Below are positions 1 through 12,095 of a stretch of DNA of 64,000 bases, in pieces. A program made the position numbers and the translations under genes. Within the stretch, counting starts at the first letter, position 1. Each line of letters begins with the position of its first letter. This DNA comes from Hypericum androsaemum. Lineage: Eukaryota > Streptophyta > Magnoliopsida > Malpighiales > Hypericaceae. The stretch covers positions 15,060,092 through 15,124,091 of the forward strand of contig OZ023190.1 of NCBI GenBank assembly GCA_963995505.1, given 5' to 3'. Under the pieces are notes generated by a model that had not been told where the DNA came from, made no database searches, and saw nothing but the letters and a program-made list of their open reading frames with translations.

Positions 1-345
1 AAAAAAAATAAAAATATATGATTGCGAAAAGCGCTTTCGTCCATATTTCAGCAGTTCCGCAGAAAAAAGGCCTTTTCCTGTTGCAGAAGATGCTGTGCAT
101 TTTTTTGGTCCAAGAAACCCACTGCTTTCGTTCTCAAAAAAAAAAACTCAAAAAAAGAAACCCACTGCTTTCTCCTTGGCGCTGGATAGAGCGACCATAA
201 ATTATGTATAGGAGGAGGTCCTAATATGCAGAATAACTAGGTAACATACTAGACAATTTACAGCAGAGCAAGGGGAAGCCATTCGATGTTCCGCAGCACT
301 CGAATCACGGCCCCGTATTATGGCAGAAACCTGGCATTTCGAGGT
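1..345. other. Region downstream of the ARR-B gene
   Basis: No gene is seen. The stretch lies beyond the stop codon used for the type-B response regulator on the minus strand and probably holds its 3' UTR. If the donor-like site at 492/491 is used, it could also hold a short alternative last exon, but no convincing continuation was found. Confidence 0.5.
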
Positions 346-3300
346 CTAGAAGTTATGCCGAGTTCGTATCTGAACAAGCGTGACATCCAACGCCATCTCC
401 GGGGACTTCACCATGCTCGATCCTGCATCGATGAATATTTCGTTAAAGCATTGCAAAGGAAGCTCCCTGGCGCTTAAAAGGTGAAGGTGTACCTGCTTGA
501 CCATTGCACCAACTAAATCTTCGAGGGAGCCGGAGCTGCCGTCGTAGTTGCCGTGCAAGCATTGCTGGCCTGAAGTACAGCCATTGCTGGGTCTCACCCG
601 CGGATCTGCAGCCAAGTCTCTGACATTCTGAAGGTTTACCGATAAGCGATCAACCAAATTGGATTGGCCCACTGAACTTAACCCACTGGTCCTGCGCTGA
701 AGCAACTCATTCGGGCTCAAGCTCTGAGTACTCGTCTGATTAATAGGAAACCTGCAGCTTGTGGGGCTTCGTACACCGGCAAAGTTGGAAATGGAATCAA
801 GTTTATTGTTCTCCAACTGTGGAGTATACTCTATAGTTTGTGCAGTGTTACAGCCTATAGAGTCCTGCAACCGCGGAGGACGCGAGAAAATGGATGGCAC
901 GTTGTAAGGGACGTTCATTTTCTGTAAACCCGCTGTTGACATGCCATCCCTGACGTTACTCTGTGGTAGAGCAGCCTTTTCGAACGAGTCTCTCAAGGAA
1001 AAAGAATTCAACTGGATCCCAGTTGACTGAACATTGCCTGACCAGTTGTCATTACATCGGCCCCCATCTGGATAACGGGGAGAAAAACCGGATTCCCAGG
1101 AGGCAGTAAAAGGATAAGGTTTCCCGATTTTGGGGTCCAGTGTGGCCATTTGCGGCCGCACCTCCAATGGCGACGGTTTTTTTGGACCACCAAGGAACAG
1201 GATGTTTGAGCTTCCAGCAACTATTTTCTCCCCCGAGAAGCCATTAGATGCAGGAAAGGTGATTGCACTCTCTGCTACTCTAGGAAGATCTCTAGTTCGG
1301 GGAGCAACGTGATGCGTGTTATCGTCCAGTCCCACAGAAATGGGTGTCCCTTGCAATATGTTATGTTGAAAGTAACTCTGATCATCAGTCAAGTGTCCTG
1401 GAGCTTGTACATGATTAAACCGAGCAGCCCCAAGGGAAGGAAGATCACGAACTCCCAAACCAGTTGGTGAATTCAGCCTCCTAAGCATCCCGCCGTTTGG
1501 GAGACCTCTAAGAGCTGCATTCTGGAAATGAGAAGGCCCAGCCAAGCGCGGGGGTCCAAACCCATCAAAGGAACCCATATGCAAATATGAGCCATCAACT
1601 AGTGCCTGCTGGTCAGCATCAGTATTGATTCTTTTCAGGTAAAGCCTGTACTTCTGCACCAGAGAATGTATTGTTAGCTTGCGAGATAAAATTGATTAGT
1701 TCAGTCGGACAGAGGCAGGGAAGAGGACAATATATACCTGGAGATGGCTTGCAACGTTCTCTCTTGTGAGATTCTCGACGTGCATCAGTTCCAAAATCCT
1801 CTTAGGTACAGCCTCTGCACCAGAAACAAAAGGAAAACGACAAGTGATCAAAGCAAGGCAGATGGTAACTACTAACCAGTGAGTAGATCGAACAATATAT
1901 ACGTCAACAGCTTCAAGGAGTCTGGAATTTCATGAATGATAACCAGATCGTGAATCCTAAAGTAAATAAAGAGTGGTCCACATGCTCAAGGTACTACAGT
2001 AGTACTGGAACTAAAGATCTCAAGCAACTGATAAAAAATGGCGATCGACCACATACTTTCAAGTCCCAACTGATTAACTGCTGCAACAAATCGTCCATGC
2101 AGTTCCACCGACCACACAACGCGGGCCTTCTTTTGGGTTTTGGAGTCCTCGTTCTCAGCTTCGTTCTCATCAGATTCATCTTCTTCATCTTCCATCTGGT
2201 CTTTACGTTTCTTATTAAGTTTATGATCAGGTTCGCCTTCATCATTCCCATTTTGGGCCTTGTCTCCAATCTTCTGATCCTTGGTATCAGATTTCCTCCT
2301 AATAACATGCTGCCAAATGTTCTTAAGCTCTTCCATCCGAACAGGTTTCAACAAATAATCACAAGCTCCGTGAGTTATTCCCTTCATCACCAGTTTAGGA
2401 TCACTGTGTGCTGACAACACTGCAAAAATTTAGACAGGTTCCATTCAGAATCAAAAGCAGTTTTCGATCAAACCCGCATCTGACGCTGGGAATTAGATAG
2501 TTTCAGTATCATCCTGCAGGACAGGGGTTAGTAGTACACCAAAATCGCCAACCAAACAACACGAAATCTATGCGCAGAATTCACCAAACAGATTTTGTAG
2601 AGCACCATAACTTACTTATAACGGGTAGGTCCATCTCGAGCCCCACGTGCTCAAGCAGCTTGAAACCATCCATGTCTGGCATATGAACATCGCTAATAAC
2701 CAGGTCGAAATCATCCTTCCTTTCTCTTAGCATTCTCAATGCTGTTATCGCCTGACTCGTCGTGGTTACTGCACATACCAAAACGCAGCTGCTTTGATGA
2801 GGCCAACAGTCAAGAGAATCCAAGAAACACCAAAACATGGACGATACCACTCGGATTCATTCGACACTTAAGAAAGTAATATTGCATCAAGTTTCCGAAT
2901 TTGTTAAGGGGAAGTACGGTACTCGATCTGATAACAAATAAGAACAAAATCTAGACGTAGCAGGCAAACGTAGGGACCGGATTTGGTCCTGGAGGCCAAA
3001 TCCAGCACGGTGCTGGAGGTTTTTTATTGAAGGACACGCGGGAACTTTTTTGCAAAAATGTAGAAATACGGGAGTGCAAAATAAAAAAAGTCCACAATCA
3101 TTGAATCATAACTGGTAAACCATTGAATCGTAACTGAGTAACTGGGACGGACCCCGATTTATCCGGGACGGGAAAAAACAGACCATTGAATCATAACTAG
3201 ATAGACCATTAAATCATAATTAAGTAAACTATTGAATCACGAACGGTCCTGGCTGGATTTGGCCTTCCAGGACCAAATCCGCTCCCGACAAACGTATCCA

Positions 3301-3650
3301 TCCATCCATCCCAAGTAAAGATTGAAGAAAGGATCATAATCCAATTGTGAGCAACCGCGAATCAAACGGCAATCCACGTACGTAGATTTCCATATCATAA
3401 AAAACCAAATATATAGAAATTTTAAGAACTGGAAAATAAAACCCCCCAAAAAAAAATTCTCTACCACCAAACAATCTAAGAACACAATTCGTTCCAAAGT
3501 AAAGATTGGACCTTTATATTGGCAACGACGAAGCAAGGTCTCAAGGAGCATAAGGCAAATCGGGTCATCGTCCACGGCCAGAACCCGCATCCCAATTGGG
3601 AACTGCTCCTCTTCTTCTTCTTCTTCTCTAACCCTTTGCTCCACAGTCAT
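346..3650 (-). CDS. Type-B two-component response regulator (ARR10/ARR12-like)
   Basis: This is a nuclear transcription factor of the cytokinin phosphorelay: histidine phosphotransfer proteins phosphorylate its receiver domain, and its GARP/Myb-like domain binds DNA. Five exons were joined from visible GT-AG sites: 3512-3650, 2616-2768, 2057-2419, 1738-1814 and 346-1653. They give 2040 nt, or 679 residues, in one frame. The receiver spans about residues 21-140 with the acidic pair D27/D28, phospho-acceptor D73 in the SDVHMPD motif and conserved K122 before PVRMEELK. An acidic linker with a KKRK cluster follows. The Myb-like B motif spans about residues 197-253, from RVVWSVELH to [13 protein letters not shown]. 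The long C-terminal part is typical of the family activation region. The start is the only ATG ahead of the receiver in exon 1. The exact 3' end is uncertain because a donor-like CAG/gt lies at 493/492. Intron 1 contains a MITE. Confidence 0.93.
2973..3288. mobile_element. MITE, copy 1, inside intron 1 of the ARR-B gene
   Basis: The ends are inverted repeats of about 30 bp: the left begins GGGACCGGATTTGG and the right, reverse-complemented, begins GGGAGCGGATTTGG after two extra bases. The interior repeats a 'cattgaatcataact' phrase several times. The 8-bp sequence CAAACGTA flanks both sides (2965-2972 and 3289-3296), which suggests a target duplication. A second, slightly longer copy lies at 40977-41339. 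No coding capacity is seen. Confidence 0.75.
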
Positions 3651-3655
3651 CTTTA

Positions 3656-3658
<3 letters not shown>

Positions 3659-3698
<40 letters not shown>
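3659..3698. repeat. (CT)n microsatellite, read as (GA)n in the ARR-B leader
   Basis: About 20 CT dinucleotides lie directly upstream of the ARR-B start codon at 3650. In the transcript this is a GA-rich 5' leader. GA tracts in plant promoters and leaders are known binding sites for BPC/GAGA factors; a role here is inferred. Confidence 0.85.
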
Positions 3699-3701
<3 letters not shown>

Positions 3702-4017
3702 TAGTTCTTGGTCCTTTTAAAAATGGAAGCTTTACTACAAAGATATGGGCAGAGAGAGAAACAGCTTTTTAGGAGAGAGAAAGAACAGCGACTTCCAACT
3801 CTGTGTTTCACTCTAAAACTCGTGTGTGGGGAAAAAGACAAGACGATGGAGGCGCTACGGAATATGGAATCTTTCTTGTCTTTTAGGTGGAAGGAGGCAG
3901 TAGCTTCCATTTTCCAAGCTTCTTACCGATCTTGGTCCGCGCGTCTGGTCGCCACGCGCGGGTATTGTTTTTATTATTTCTTTTTTTTTGCTTTCGTCTT
4001 TTTTGGATGTGGCACTA
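3699..4017 (-). promoter_or_regulatory. Probable ARR-B upstream region
   Basis: This is the only sequence between the ARR-B leader and the Mutator-like element that begins at 4027. No coding region is recognised. A specific TATA box was not assigned. Confidence 0.35.
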
Positions 4018-4026
4018 AATTTGTTT

Positions 4027-5128
4027 GGAAAAAGTACTATTTGAATCCTGTAGTTTATACAGATTTTGTAATTTGATCCTGAGGTTTAGAAACGACATTT
4101 TTGGTAGTTGTGGTTTCACGTTTTTTGCGTTAGAGGCTCGGGAACCCCCCGAGCCAAAAATCAGCTCTGAACCTAGAATGTCACTATTTTAAGGGTGATG
4201 TGGCACGCCACGTCAGACTTTTTTCACTGGTTGACAACGTGAGTTGGTACGACTCAAATATCCTTTCTAATCCCTTATCTTTTTATAATTTTTCAAATTC
4301 CCCCTTTCTTCTTCTTCTTCTTCCCCTCCTCCCCTCTCTCTCCTCTTCGCCTTCTTCTTCTTCCCCTCCTCCCCTCTCTCTCCCCTTCACCTTCTCCATC
4401 TTCAAACTAGCGTCCGCCACCCACCCATAATAATCTGAAATCTAATCCAATCGTCCCCTTCCCTTCCACGATCCTTCTAACACCCCACTCCCACTTCTCC
4501 TCTTCACTTTCATTTATATATCTCCAGAACCTTACCCTTTCCTCAAGCTTCATCTACTGTCCCCTCCCCCTTTCTACTATGGGCCTAGTCCGCGACCGCC
4601 GCCAAGTCAACCTCAGCCTCCCGCTCCCTGGCCGCCACCCCCGCTTCCCCCCGCTTCGGCCTTCAACAACCTCGAGAAGCTCCACGCGCTCGGCCAAAGA
4701 AACGGCGGGACGTCCTTCAACCCTCTGTAAGATTCCTCTCTCTCTCTCTAAGATTCCTTTCGCTTTAGAAAGATCAGAACTGTTACTGGGTTTTTGCTGG
4801 AACTTGTAAAGAATTACTTATGGGTTGGTGTAAATATGTGAATTAGGTTTGCTTACCGTGGAAGATTTTTGAAAAAAATAAAAAATAAGCGATTGAAATT
4901 GATATTTTATTTTGTGACACGTCAGTTTTTCAACCAGAAAAAATTTTCCACCGTGGCGAGACAACTCAGTATTGGCCGACGTCGTTTCTAAGTTCGGAGT
5001 TATTTTTTGGCTCGAGAACTTTTCCGAACCTCTGACGCAAAAAATGTGAAACTACAACTAATAAAAAAATTATTTCTAAACTTCATGATCATATCACAAA
5101 ATTTACATGACTCAAATGGTATTTTTTC
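4027..5128. mobile_element. Mutator-like element 1 (probable Pack-MULE)
   Basis: The element has long terminal inverted repeats of roughly 150 bp. The left starts GGAAAAAGTACTATTTG and the right, reverse-complemented, starts GAAAAAATACCATTTG. The perfect 9-bp target duplication AATTTGTTT lies at 4018-4026 and 5129-5137. No transposase is present. The middle (about 4400-4730) is pyrimidine- and GC-rich and looks like the 5' end of a captured gene: a leader-like stretch, a coding-like run ending NGGTSFNPL, then a donor-like gtaagattcc at about 4728. The source gene was not recognised. Confidence 0.85.
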
Positions 5129-5137
5129 AATTTGTTT

Positions 5138-6323
5138 TAGTGGCAGGCTTTTATAAATTACGGGGAAGCAGAAAAGCGAACAAGTTGGCTGTTTTGGGTT
5201 TTCCGAGTTTAATGGAAAAGCTGTTGACTAGCGATTTGATTATTTCACTTCCATGTACTTAGATGTAATATTTTTAAAAACGAACCAACGTTGAATCAGT
5301 AAATTTTTTAGATCGTAGTCCGATCAATTAGATCATTAACTAAATCAGAATTATATTTAATAAAATTTTATTAATTATGCTTAGAATCAAAATGTCAAAT
5401 AATTTTAACTATTTTTAAATTTTTATCAAAAAATTATCATTTATAATTATTAAATTCTTTATCTAACAAAACTCAACAAATATTTTTTAAATGAGCTAGA
5501 TCTAAACTGGCTGGTGCAGTGAATTGTCGAGTCCAACCACTTGGGCCGCGGATGAATAGTGTTAATCACAGACCAATAATCCTCCGCTGATATAAAAACG
5601 AACCATAATCAATTCCAAGTGGTGCCACAATTCGAATAGATTTGGGATTTTTATGAAATCTAATTCGAGTTAAATGACTTATTTTGTTTTCTCGTGGCAG
5701 TTTGAATGGTATTTAAGGCGATTAATTTGAATATCTTTCTTATGATATGGTGCCTCAATTTTGGGATTGCAATTAACGCGCGTGAGTAATATAGATACAT
5801 CAATTATGTAATTGTGTAATGTGATCTTAACATGGGAACCCAAGATTTAATTCCTTTTGAGTATATAAAATGGGATTAAACTTGTTTTTGGAAGAAAAAA
5901 TGGGATTAAACTTCAAAACATGCGAAATATCAAATTTCTTAGCCAATAACTGAATCTCAAAATTTACCAAACACTATTTGCTCTAATGGTATAAAGAAGG
6001 ATGGAAATTTGGCTTGAAACGACGAGATTTTAAACTTTAATTATGAAAAGATTCTACTTATAAAAAACTCACTCTCCAAATTTGAACAACCGTTACAGAC
6101 AATTTAGGTTAAAATTTTATTTTTATTATATGGAAACTTAGGAATTCTTCTAGTGGGAAATAAATCTTTAATTTAGAAACCACGTGTTATAATCTCTGTC
6201 ATCAAGCACCTCCAAATTTTAATCAACTTCAAGCAGCTCCAGGCGTGGTTACTGCTTACATATTTAATGGACCATTTGTGGTCAGAGACGCCCATTTTTT
6301 TATTTAAAAAAACAACTTTATAT
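5138..6323. other. AT-rich intergenic stretch
   Basis: No coding region, RNA gene or delimited repeat is recognised between Mutator-like elements 1 and 2. Confidence 0.5.
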
Positions 6324-6332
6324 TTACGATTT

Positions 6333-7664
6333 GGAAAAAGTCTATTTTAGTACTATGTAGTATCGCCAAAAATTATTTTAGTACCATGTGGTAAAAAACT
6401 CATCAATCGAGTCAAACCTCACTTAATTTACATCACTTAGGTCCACGGGCAGCTGCCCGGACTTGCCCGGACCCTGCCCGGCCAACTAGACCAGCAACGT
6501 CATCAAAATCTGATGAAGTGGCATCCTCACCTTCTCCTCTCTCTTTTCCCCTCTCTCTTCTTCTTCTTCTTCTTGATACGAACCCCTACAAGAGAGGCAA
6601 GGTTCACCCGTCCCCACCCCTCCCGCTTCCGGACCACTTCCTGTCCCTCCTCCCGACTGCCATCCTCTCCCTAACTGCCGCCCTCTCCCTCGACGACCGC
6701 CAAGTCCTCGCCTACCTCGTCTCCGGCTGCCCTAACGCTGCCGTAGCTCCTCGCCGGAGAGATGACCACGTGCCAGCTTCGGATGCGACGTCATCAGAAT
6801 TAATCACCGAGTAATCGTTGCCCTAGCGCGGTATTCCTCGAGCGGTCCGAATTCCCATGGAGAGAGATGAACGGCGAGTTCCATTACCGGAGCCACAGGG
6901 GGAACCGCCGCTAGACCAAGGATGATGGCATCTACATCGCCTTCGCCAACGAAGACTCTGACTCCGACGATGGAGGTTGCCACAAATTTAGGAAGGAGAG
7001 AGACGACAGTTTTAGGTCCGAGGAGAGGCGATTATTAATGCGTGGCTGTTTGTTTGTGGTAGGTACGGTGATGCCAGAAGAGAATCCTGATGGTGAGCAG
7101 TCGGCTTGGGGGGTGGCGTGGGCGGAGTTAGGGTTTGGTGGTGATGGAGACGACAGCTTCTTGCCATATGAATTTGGAAGGAGGAAAACAGAAGAGGCAC
7201 AGAGGTTGGATACGAAGGAGATAGGCTGGAAGTTGATGCAGTGGATGGGGTATAAGGGAGGCGGGCTCGAAAAGGATGAGCAAGGGATACTGGAGCCAGT
7301 CGAAACACAGATGCGGCCAAAATGTATGGCATTGGGCTACAATGGTTACAAAGAGGTGGTCGTGGCCGATCGGGTTGAGGAGGAAAACAAGAAGAAGAAT
7401 AAGAGAAGAAGAAGAGAGGGGAAGGAGGAGAGAGAGGGGAAAAGATAGAGGAGAAGGTGAGGATGCCACATCATCAGATTTTGATGACGTGGCTGGTCCA
7501 GTTGGCCGGGCAGAGTTCGGGCAGATCCGGGCAAGTTTGGGCAGCTGCCCGTGGACATAAGTGATGTAAATTGGGTGAGGTTTGACTCGATTGATAGATT
7601 TTTTACCACAGGGTACTAAAGTAATTTTTGACGATACCACAGGATACTAAAATAGACTTTATCC
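6333..7664 (+). mobile_element. Pack-MULE 2 carrying a STIP/TFIP11 fragment
   Basis: The inverted repeats are about 230 bp long. The left begins GGAAAAAGTCTATTTTAG and the right, reverse-complemented, begins GGATAAAGTCTATTTTAG. Both include the phrase 'gggcagctgcccg'. The flanking 9-mers TTACGATTT (6324-6332) and TTATGATTC (7665-7673) match at 7 of 9 positions, as expected for an aged Mutator duplication. No transposase is present. The cargo is a broken STIP-like fragment (6861-7355). A GC-rich piece upstream (about 6600-6780) reads LPDHFLSLLPTAILSL and may come from another, unrecognised gene. Confidence 0.88.
6861..7355 (+). pseudogene. Captured STIP/TFIP11-type G-patch protein fragment
   Basis: Two blocks resemble the N-terminal part of plant septin- and tuftelin-interacting proteins (TFIP11/Ntr1 family, spliceosome disassembly). 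The first (6861-7020) reads NGEFHYR, an in-frame TAG, then TKDDGIYIAFANEDSDSDD, matching the TIP N-terminal region. The second starts VVGTVMPEE and ends with a G-patch, GWKLMQWMGYKGGGL, followed by DEQGILEPVETQMRP. The in-frame stop and the lack of everything after the G-patch mean it is not a working gene. The reading direction is plus, inside Pack-MULE 2. Identification rests on remembered family motifs. Confidence 0.75.
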
Positions 7665-7673
7665 TTATGATTC

Positions 7674-8190
7674 TTATATAGTCGCCATGAAATCCTATCT
7701 TTTACCATTTACTTTCAATAAATTTCTGCTTAATTACTATTTCTTGGTTAATACACTATTTATCCCGATAACTACTTCACCAATAATCTAGGTTAAAATT
7801 GGATAGAAGTATCAAATGAAGACAAAGTTTTCACGATTAGTCTTTTGTCAAGATCGTCTAGTATTCGGACTCGAGTGTACGACTAATCCTATTTGAAATC
7901 TGATCTAATTATAACTTGGTATCATATTAAGAGTTTGAGATACGTTGATATATCATTTGCCACGCCGGTCATCTCCTACTTCCTCTCAGGTGACCATTTT
8001 ATAGTCTCCTTAGGATTCTAGCTCAACTACAACAAAGCCTGGTCAAATTATTTCCAATCTTTAAGAACTTTGTTGGTCAAGTTCAGACAACAATGACCTT
8101 TGTTTAGTAAATTGAGCACCACATTCTCAATTTTGCTCTAAATATTACAAATAAATATGATCCAAAAACTATACACATAGAGCTACAATT
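7674..8190. other. Intergenic stretch
   Basis: No feature is recognised between Pack-MULE 2 and the LTR-like repeat copy A. Confidence 0.45.
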
Positions 8191-8194
8191 TATC

Positions 8195-10560
8195 AGTTGA
8201 CAAGTTTTTATAAAATGCAACTGAAGATAGTCAAAACAGAGCTTGAATGAGTCTCTTTCTGATTGGACTTCATTTGGAATCAACCAATCACCTATTACCA
8301 CTTGCTAGTTCATTAGACTTGGTTAAGTAGGTGAGTCAAGCTGGACTCTTACTCACCTACATACTTTTGGGACTCAGGAACCTTAAGGAAGAGGCAAGAA
8401 ATTTTGAGACTCAGCCATAACTCAAAAGAGAAGAGAAAGTTGAGAGAGAGAGTAAGAGGAAAAAGAAAGAAGTAGCTGATAAAGAATGACTTGATAAGCT
8501 ATATTTTGTCTCGAACTAGATTTTGATTCCTTGATCAAAGTTGTAGAGGACATAAAGAGCTTTCTAAGCATATATTATATGTCCAGTTCTGATAAAAAAA
8601 TTGGCGTAAAATTAGTTTTAAACTTTGGACTGTCTGCTCGAGTATCAAGTGAAGCGGTTGAAGAAGACATGCCTGGTAAGTTATTTACGAATTCGAATTG
8701 GACTTTAATGTCTTCACCGAAATTATAGAGAACTCAAAGATCTTTCTAATGGTATATATATGTTCTATTATTATCAAGGAACAAACAGAAAATTGATTTT
8801 GAATAACAGACTGTCTGCTGGAGATACAACTGAGGTAGTAAAAGAAGAAGTGCTTGGTAAGCATATTTGGACTCCGAATTAGACTTTAGTTTCTTCTTAC
8901 AGATTATGGAAGAATCAATTAGCTTTCTAACCGTATATCATATACCCTGTTTGGATGAAGAAATTGTCCAAAAAATTTATTTGAAAGACAGACTATCTGA
9001 CAGGTTTCCAAATGGAGCGAGTTTCAAGAGTTAAGAATTGGTAAGTAGATTATTTAGAATTCTAAGTTGATTTTTGACTATGAGTTATGAAGAACAGATA
9101 GGGGAGCTACTGTACAATGAACAAAAAAAGTGGTTTAAGCATGATATTGAAATATATGTGCTGTCTACCAAAGTTAGAGCGATTGAGCTTACCATGTGCT
9201 CCGTAGGTGTTTGGTTGGCAAAACTGATTCTTAGGTACAATTCTGATCATGATTGAATTGTATACATGTGGGTTAGTTAATAATGAAGTAAGGATTGAAA
9301 AGATTTGAGCTACTTTGGTACCTTTGGGCTATTTCAGACGATGGTTTGTGATTATGCCTTGGTTGGTTGTTTTAAAGTGTCGGAAGTAACTTGGCAGAAA
9401 AAGTGAGAAATTGACCTCAATTTGTAATGAAAAATTATTATACAGATCATGTAAGATTTTCTCAAAGTTCTTTCAGTGAAGAAAACTATCTGGAAAGAAT
9501 GGTTGAAGGTTGAAAGTGACGGGAGAATAAGACTCGGGAAATTGGCACTATTAAGTGATATTCGTTTGAGTAAGCGAATAGAACATAATAAATTTAGTTT
9601 TGTTTGGTGCATGTGCATGTTTCAGGCCTTGATTATGTGCGTCTCATGCATATGAAGTATGTTCATGAAGTGGTCATGTACATTTGTGATAAGATCGTTC
9701 ATGTTTGGATTGGTCTGTAAGAGATATGGCACATATTAATGGCTAGCTAGAGAATATATCTTTCCTAGCGTGGGGCGAATTTGTGTAGGTATGCTATGTT
9801 ATTTTTGGTGAGATATGGACAGGTTTTCCCGTGCTAACCGGGGATGTTAGCCTATGTGCACATAGACTGGGGATATCCTAGTTTACTACTATTAAACTTA
9901 GTATATGATTATGGAATGGCCATGTTGATATCCTTGTGCTGGAGAGGAAGTGGCCCGTCTAAATCTGTCTATAGCTCACCGTTTGTTCACTATGTGAACT
10001 TTTGTGTGTGTGTGATCATATGGTTGGCATGCATCTTGTGGTCTTGCATATTGTTGGACATGGTTAAGTTATGTCTCTCATATGTAGCTGACATAACCAA
10101 TATGTTATGTTCTATCTTCTTACTAAGTATTTTAAAATACTTACCCATTACTAATCTATCTCAGGTTAAAGCTATCATAGTTTGCCTTGGGTTCTGGAGT
10201 CCGTGGTGCATGCCCATCGCTTTCATTCGAGGGCTACTCTTTTGAGGTCTCCGGATTATGCTATCTTTTGTACTCTTGTATAGACGCTCTGTAGCGATTT
10301 TTAGAGGCTAGATCCTGGACTATGCTTTGGTTTGAACATGTATCACAGGGAACTCGTTCAGACTTTTGGTGATGGTTCTCACACCATCTTTGTATATCTT
10401 ATGTTTTGAGATGCATGTTTATATAGCGTACCCTGGTGTTGCTTTAAATAAAAGTTAATGAACTTTATACTACGTTTTGAGACTGGCTAGATCTGCATTT
10501 TGTAGTTTGTATATAGTGGAGTCTAGCGCTGATCACCGACCTCATGATGGGTCGTGACCC
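8195..10560 (+). repeat. Large LTR-like repeat, copy A
   Basis: This segment matches, in reverse orientation and with clear divergence, the segment at about 20694-22725. One end of copy A reads gggtcgtgacccc, matching the tgtcacaaccc end of copy B. Such ends are common in Ty3/gypsy-type LTRs of dicots, so both are best read as solo or remnant LTRs. Inside, about 8515-9060 holds three diverged tandem units of about 175-185 bp, each containing a 'tttctaa..tatat' phrase and ending near 'ttggtaag'. Left boundary uncertain. No coding potential. Confidence 0.6.
8515..9060 (+). repeat. Tandem units of about 180 bp inside LTR-like copy A
   Basis: Three diverged units are visible, each running from a 'tagagga..taaagagctttctaa'-like start through 'gactgtctgctcgag' to 'ggtaag'. 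Copy B has at least two such units (about 22040-22430, reverse strand). The array is therefore a property of the repeat family. Confidence 0.6.
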
Positions 10561-12095
10561 CATTACACCTTTGTCGGCGACTGTTCATCTCCTCCGGTAC
10601 CCACCAAACAAAAACCTTACAAGTGAACCGAAGAAGAAACAAGCTGCTCTGGAACCACAAATAGACCATCCAAAACAAAAAACTCCAGACGGGTCAAAAA
10701 CCAAAGCCTGTGGCAGAGCGGCGATGGCGACCTCTTTGGTTGGCTTGACGAACACATCTACAAACTACCTCCTTGATTATTTACTGAATACCACCGCTTC
10801 ATGAATATATGTCGAGGCTTCGTTGTACACTCTGTCGCGATTCATGGTCGAAGAAATTGAATGAGAATCGCACAGAGAGTACCACTTCTAAGATCTAACC
10901 CCAAAAAGTCCTCCACTTCTTTCATTCCCAGTTGAAAGATCTAATTAAGGGGAAACTGAGACTCACTGTAAGAAGCCCTTTGCGGCGGGAGGTGACGGTG
11001 GAGAGTGTTGGGATATTGGCAAGAAGCCAAGGTTGGCACTCGCCATATAATTGGCGGCCGCTATAAGTGGTTTACAGAGAATTTTAAACTTGGGAAACTG
11101 GCGACCACAAGTCCCACGTGGATAGTTTTTTCTGTTTTGTAACGACTCTTGCTTCAGATTCTTAATTCGACCTAGATAGGTTTCTTGTACACCAAGAGTT
11201 CGTCTATTATATAAAGACGTGTTACCTTATGGTTAGTTATAGCTTTGTGACTCGGATTCATCAATAAAAAATTTCTTTTTTTCCTGTGTACGTAGGCATT
11301 AGACTGAACCATGTTACCTCTTGTATCCGTGTTCTTTGCGCGTTTTATTCTCTTGGTTGTTGAATTCCTAACAGAGAGGACCTTGGTCTCGTCCATCTCC
11401 AAAAAGACAATGCCATTGGCGAACCGGGTGACGACACTCGACCCGAAATCGAACTCCTCCCTGAAGACCTCGAGGAGCGGGGCCTCCACCTCAGCAAGCG
11501 GGGAAGGGCGACGGTGAAATTGCGTGTGATTAGCCGCGAGGACATTAGTTAAAGAGGGAAAAAGGTTCGCGATGAATTGCTTCTTCGATTCACTCGTAGG
11601 GTTTTTGGCCTTGCCTCCATAGTCGGCTGCGACACACTTTGAACAGAGAGAGAGGGGGGAAAGAGGGAGAAAGAAAAATCATAATTTTTTATTAATTTTT
11701 TGTAAGGGCGCATAAGTCATTTACATTTAAAAAAAAGATTGATGATGTCATCGAAGAATTTAAGAGTATAATAAAACTAAATTACAGAGACGTTTTAATC
11801 TATTTTGAAAATACAGAGATATGAAAAGTTAATGTACCAAACCTCAAGATTCTGAATGTAATTTATCCTTTTTTAAAAGATAAAATTTTCATCGTGTCAA
11901 AACTTTTTACTAATGATATTTGTTGTTGCTAAAGTGATATTTGATACCACTAATATGGATTTTAGCAAGTATATTTTTATGATTCACTCCAATTTATGAA
12001 AGAAAAAAAAACAAAGTGATATGCGTTGAGATATTCATTCAAACTTCAAATAAAGTGTTTTCCAGTGATCAACATATAAAGGAGAAAAAAATAAG
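10561..12095. other. Intergenic stretch with a possible gene fragment
   Basis: No intact gene is seen. On the minus strand, about 11370-11545 is GC-rich and coding-like (for example EAPLLEVFREEFDFGSSVV) but ends without a recognised continuation; the source is unknown. The A/G-rich tract at 11645-11685 and AT-rich DNA follow. Confidence 0.4.

Noticed and set aside
1932..2414. Plus-strand 160-codon open frame with hydrophobic stretches
   Set aside because: It is antisense to exon 3 of the ARR-B gene, whose receiver and acidic linker codons produce the hydrophobic antisense peptide.
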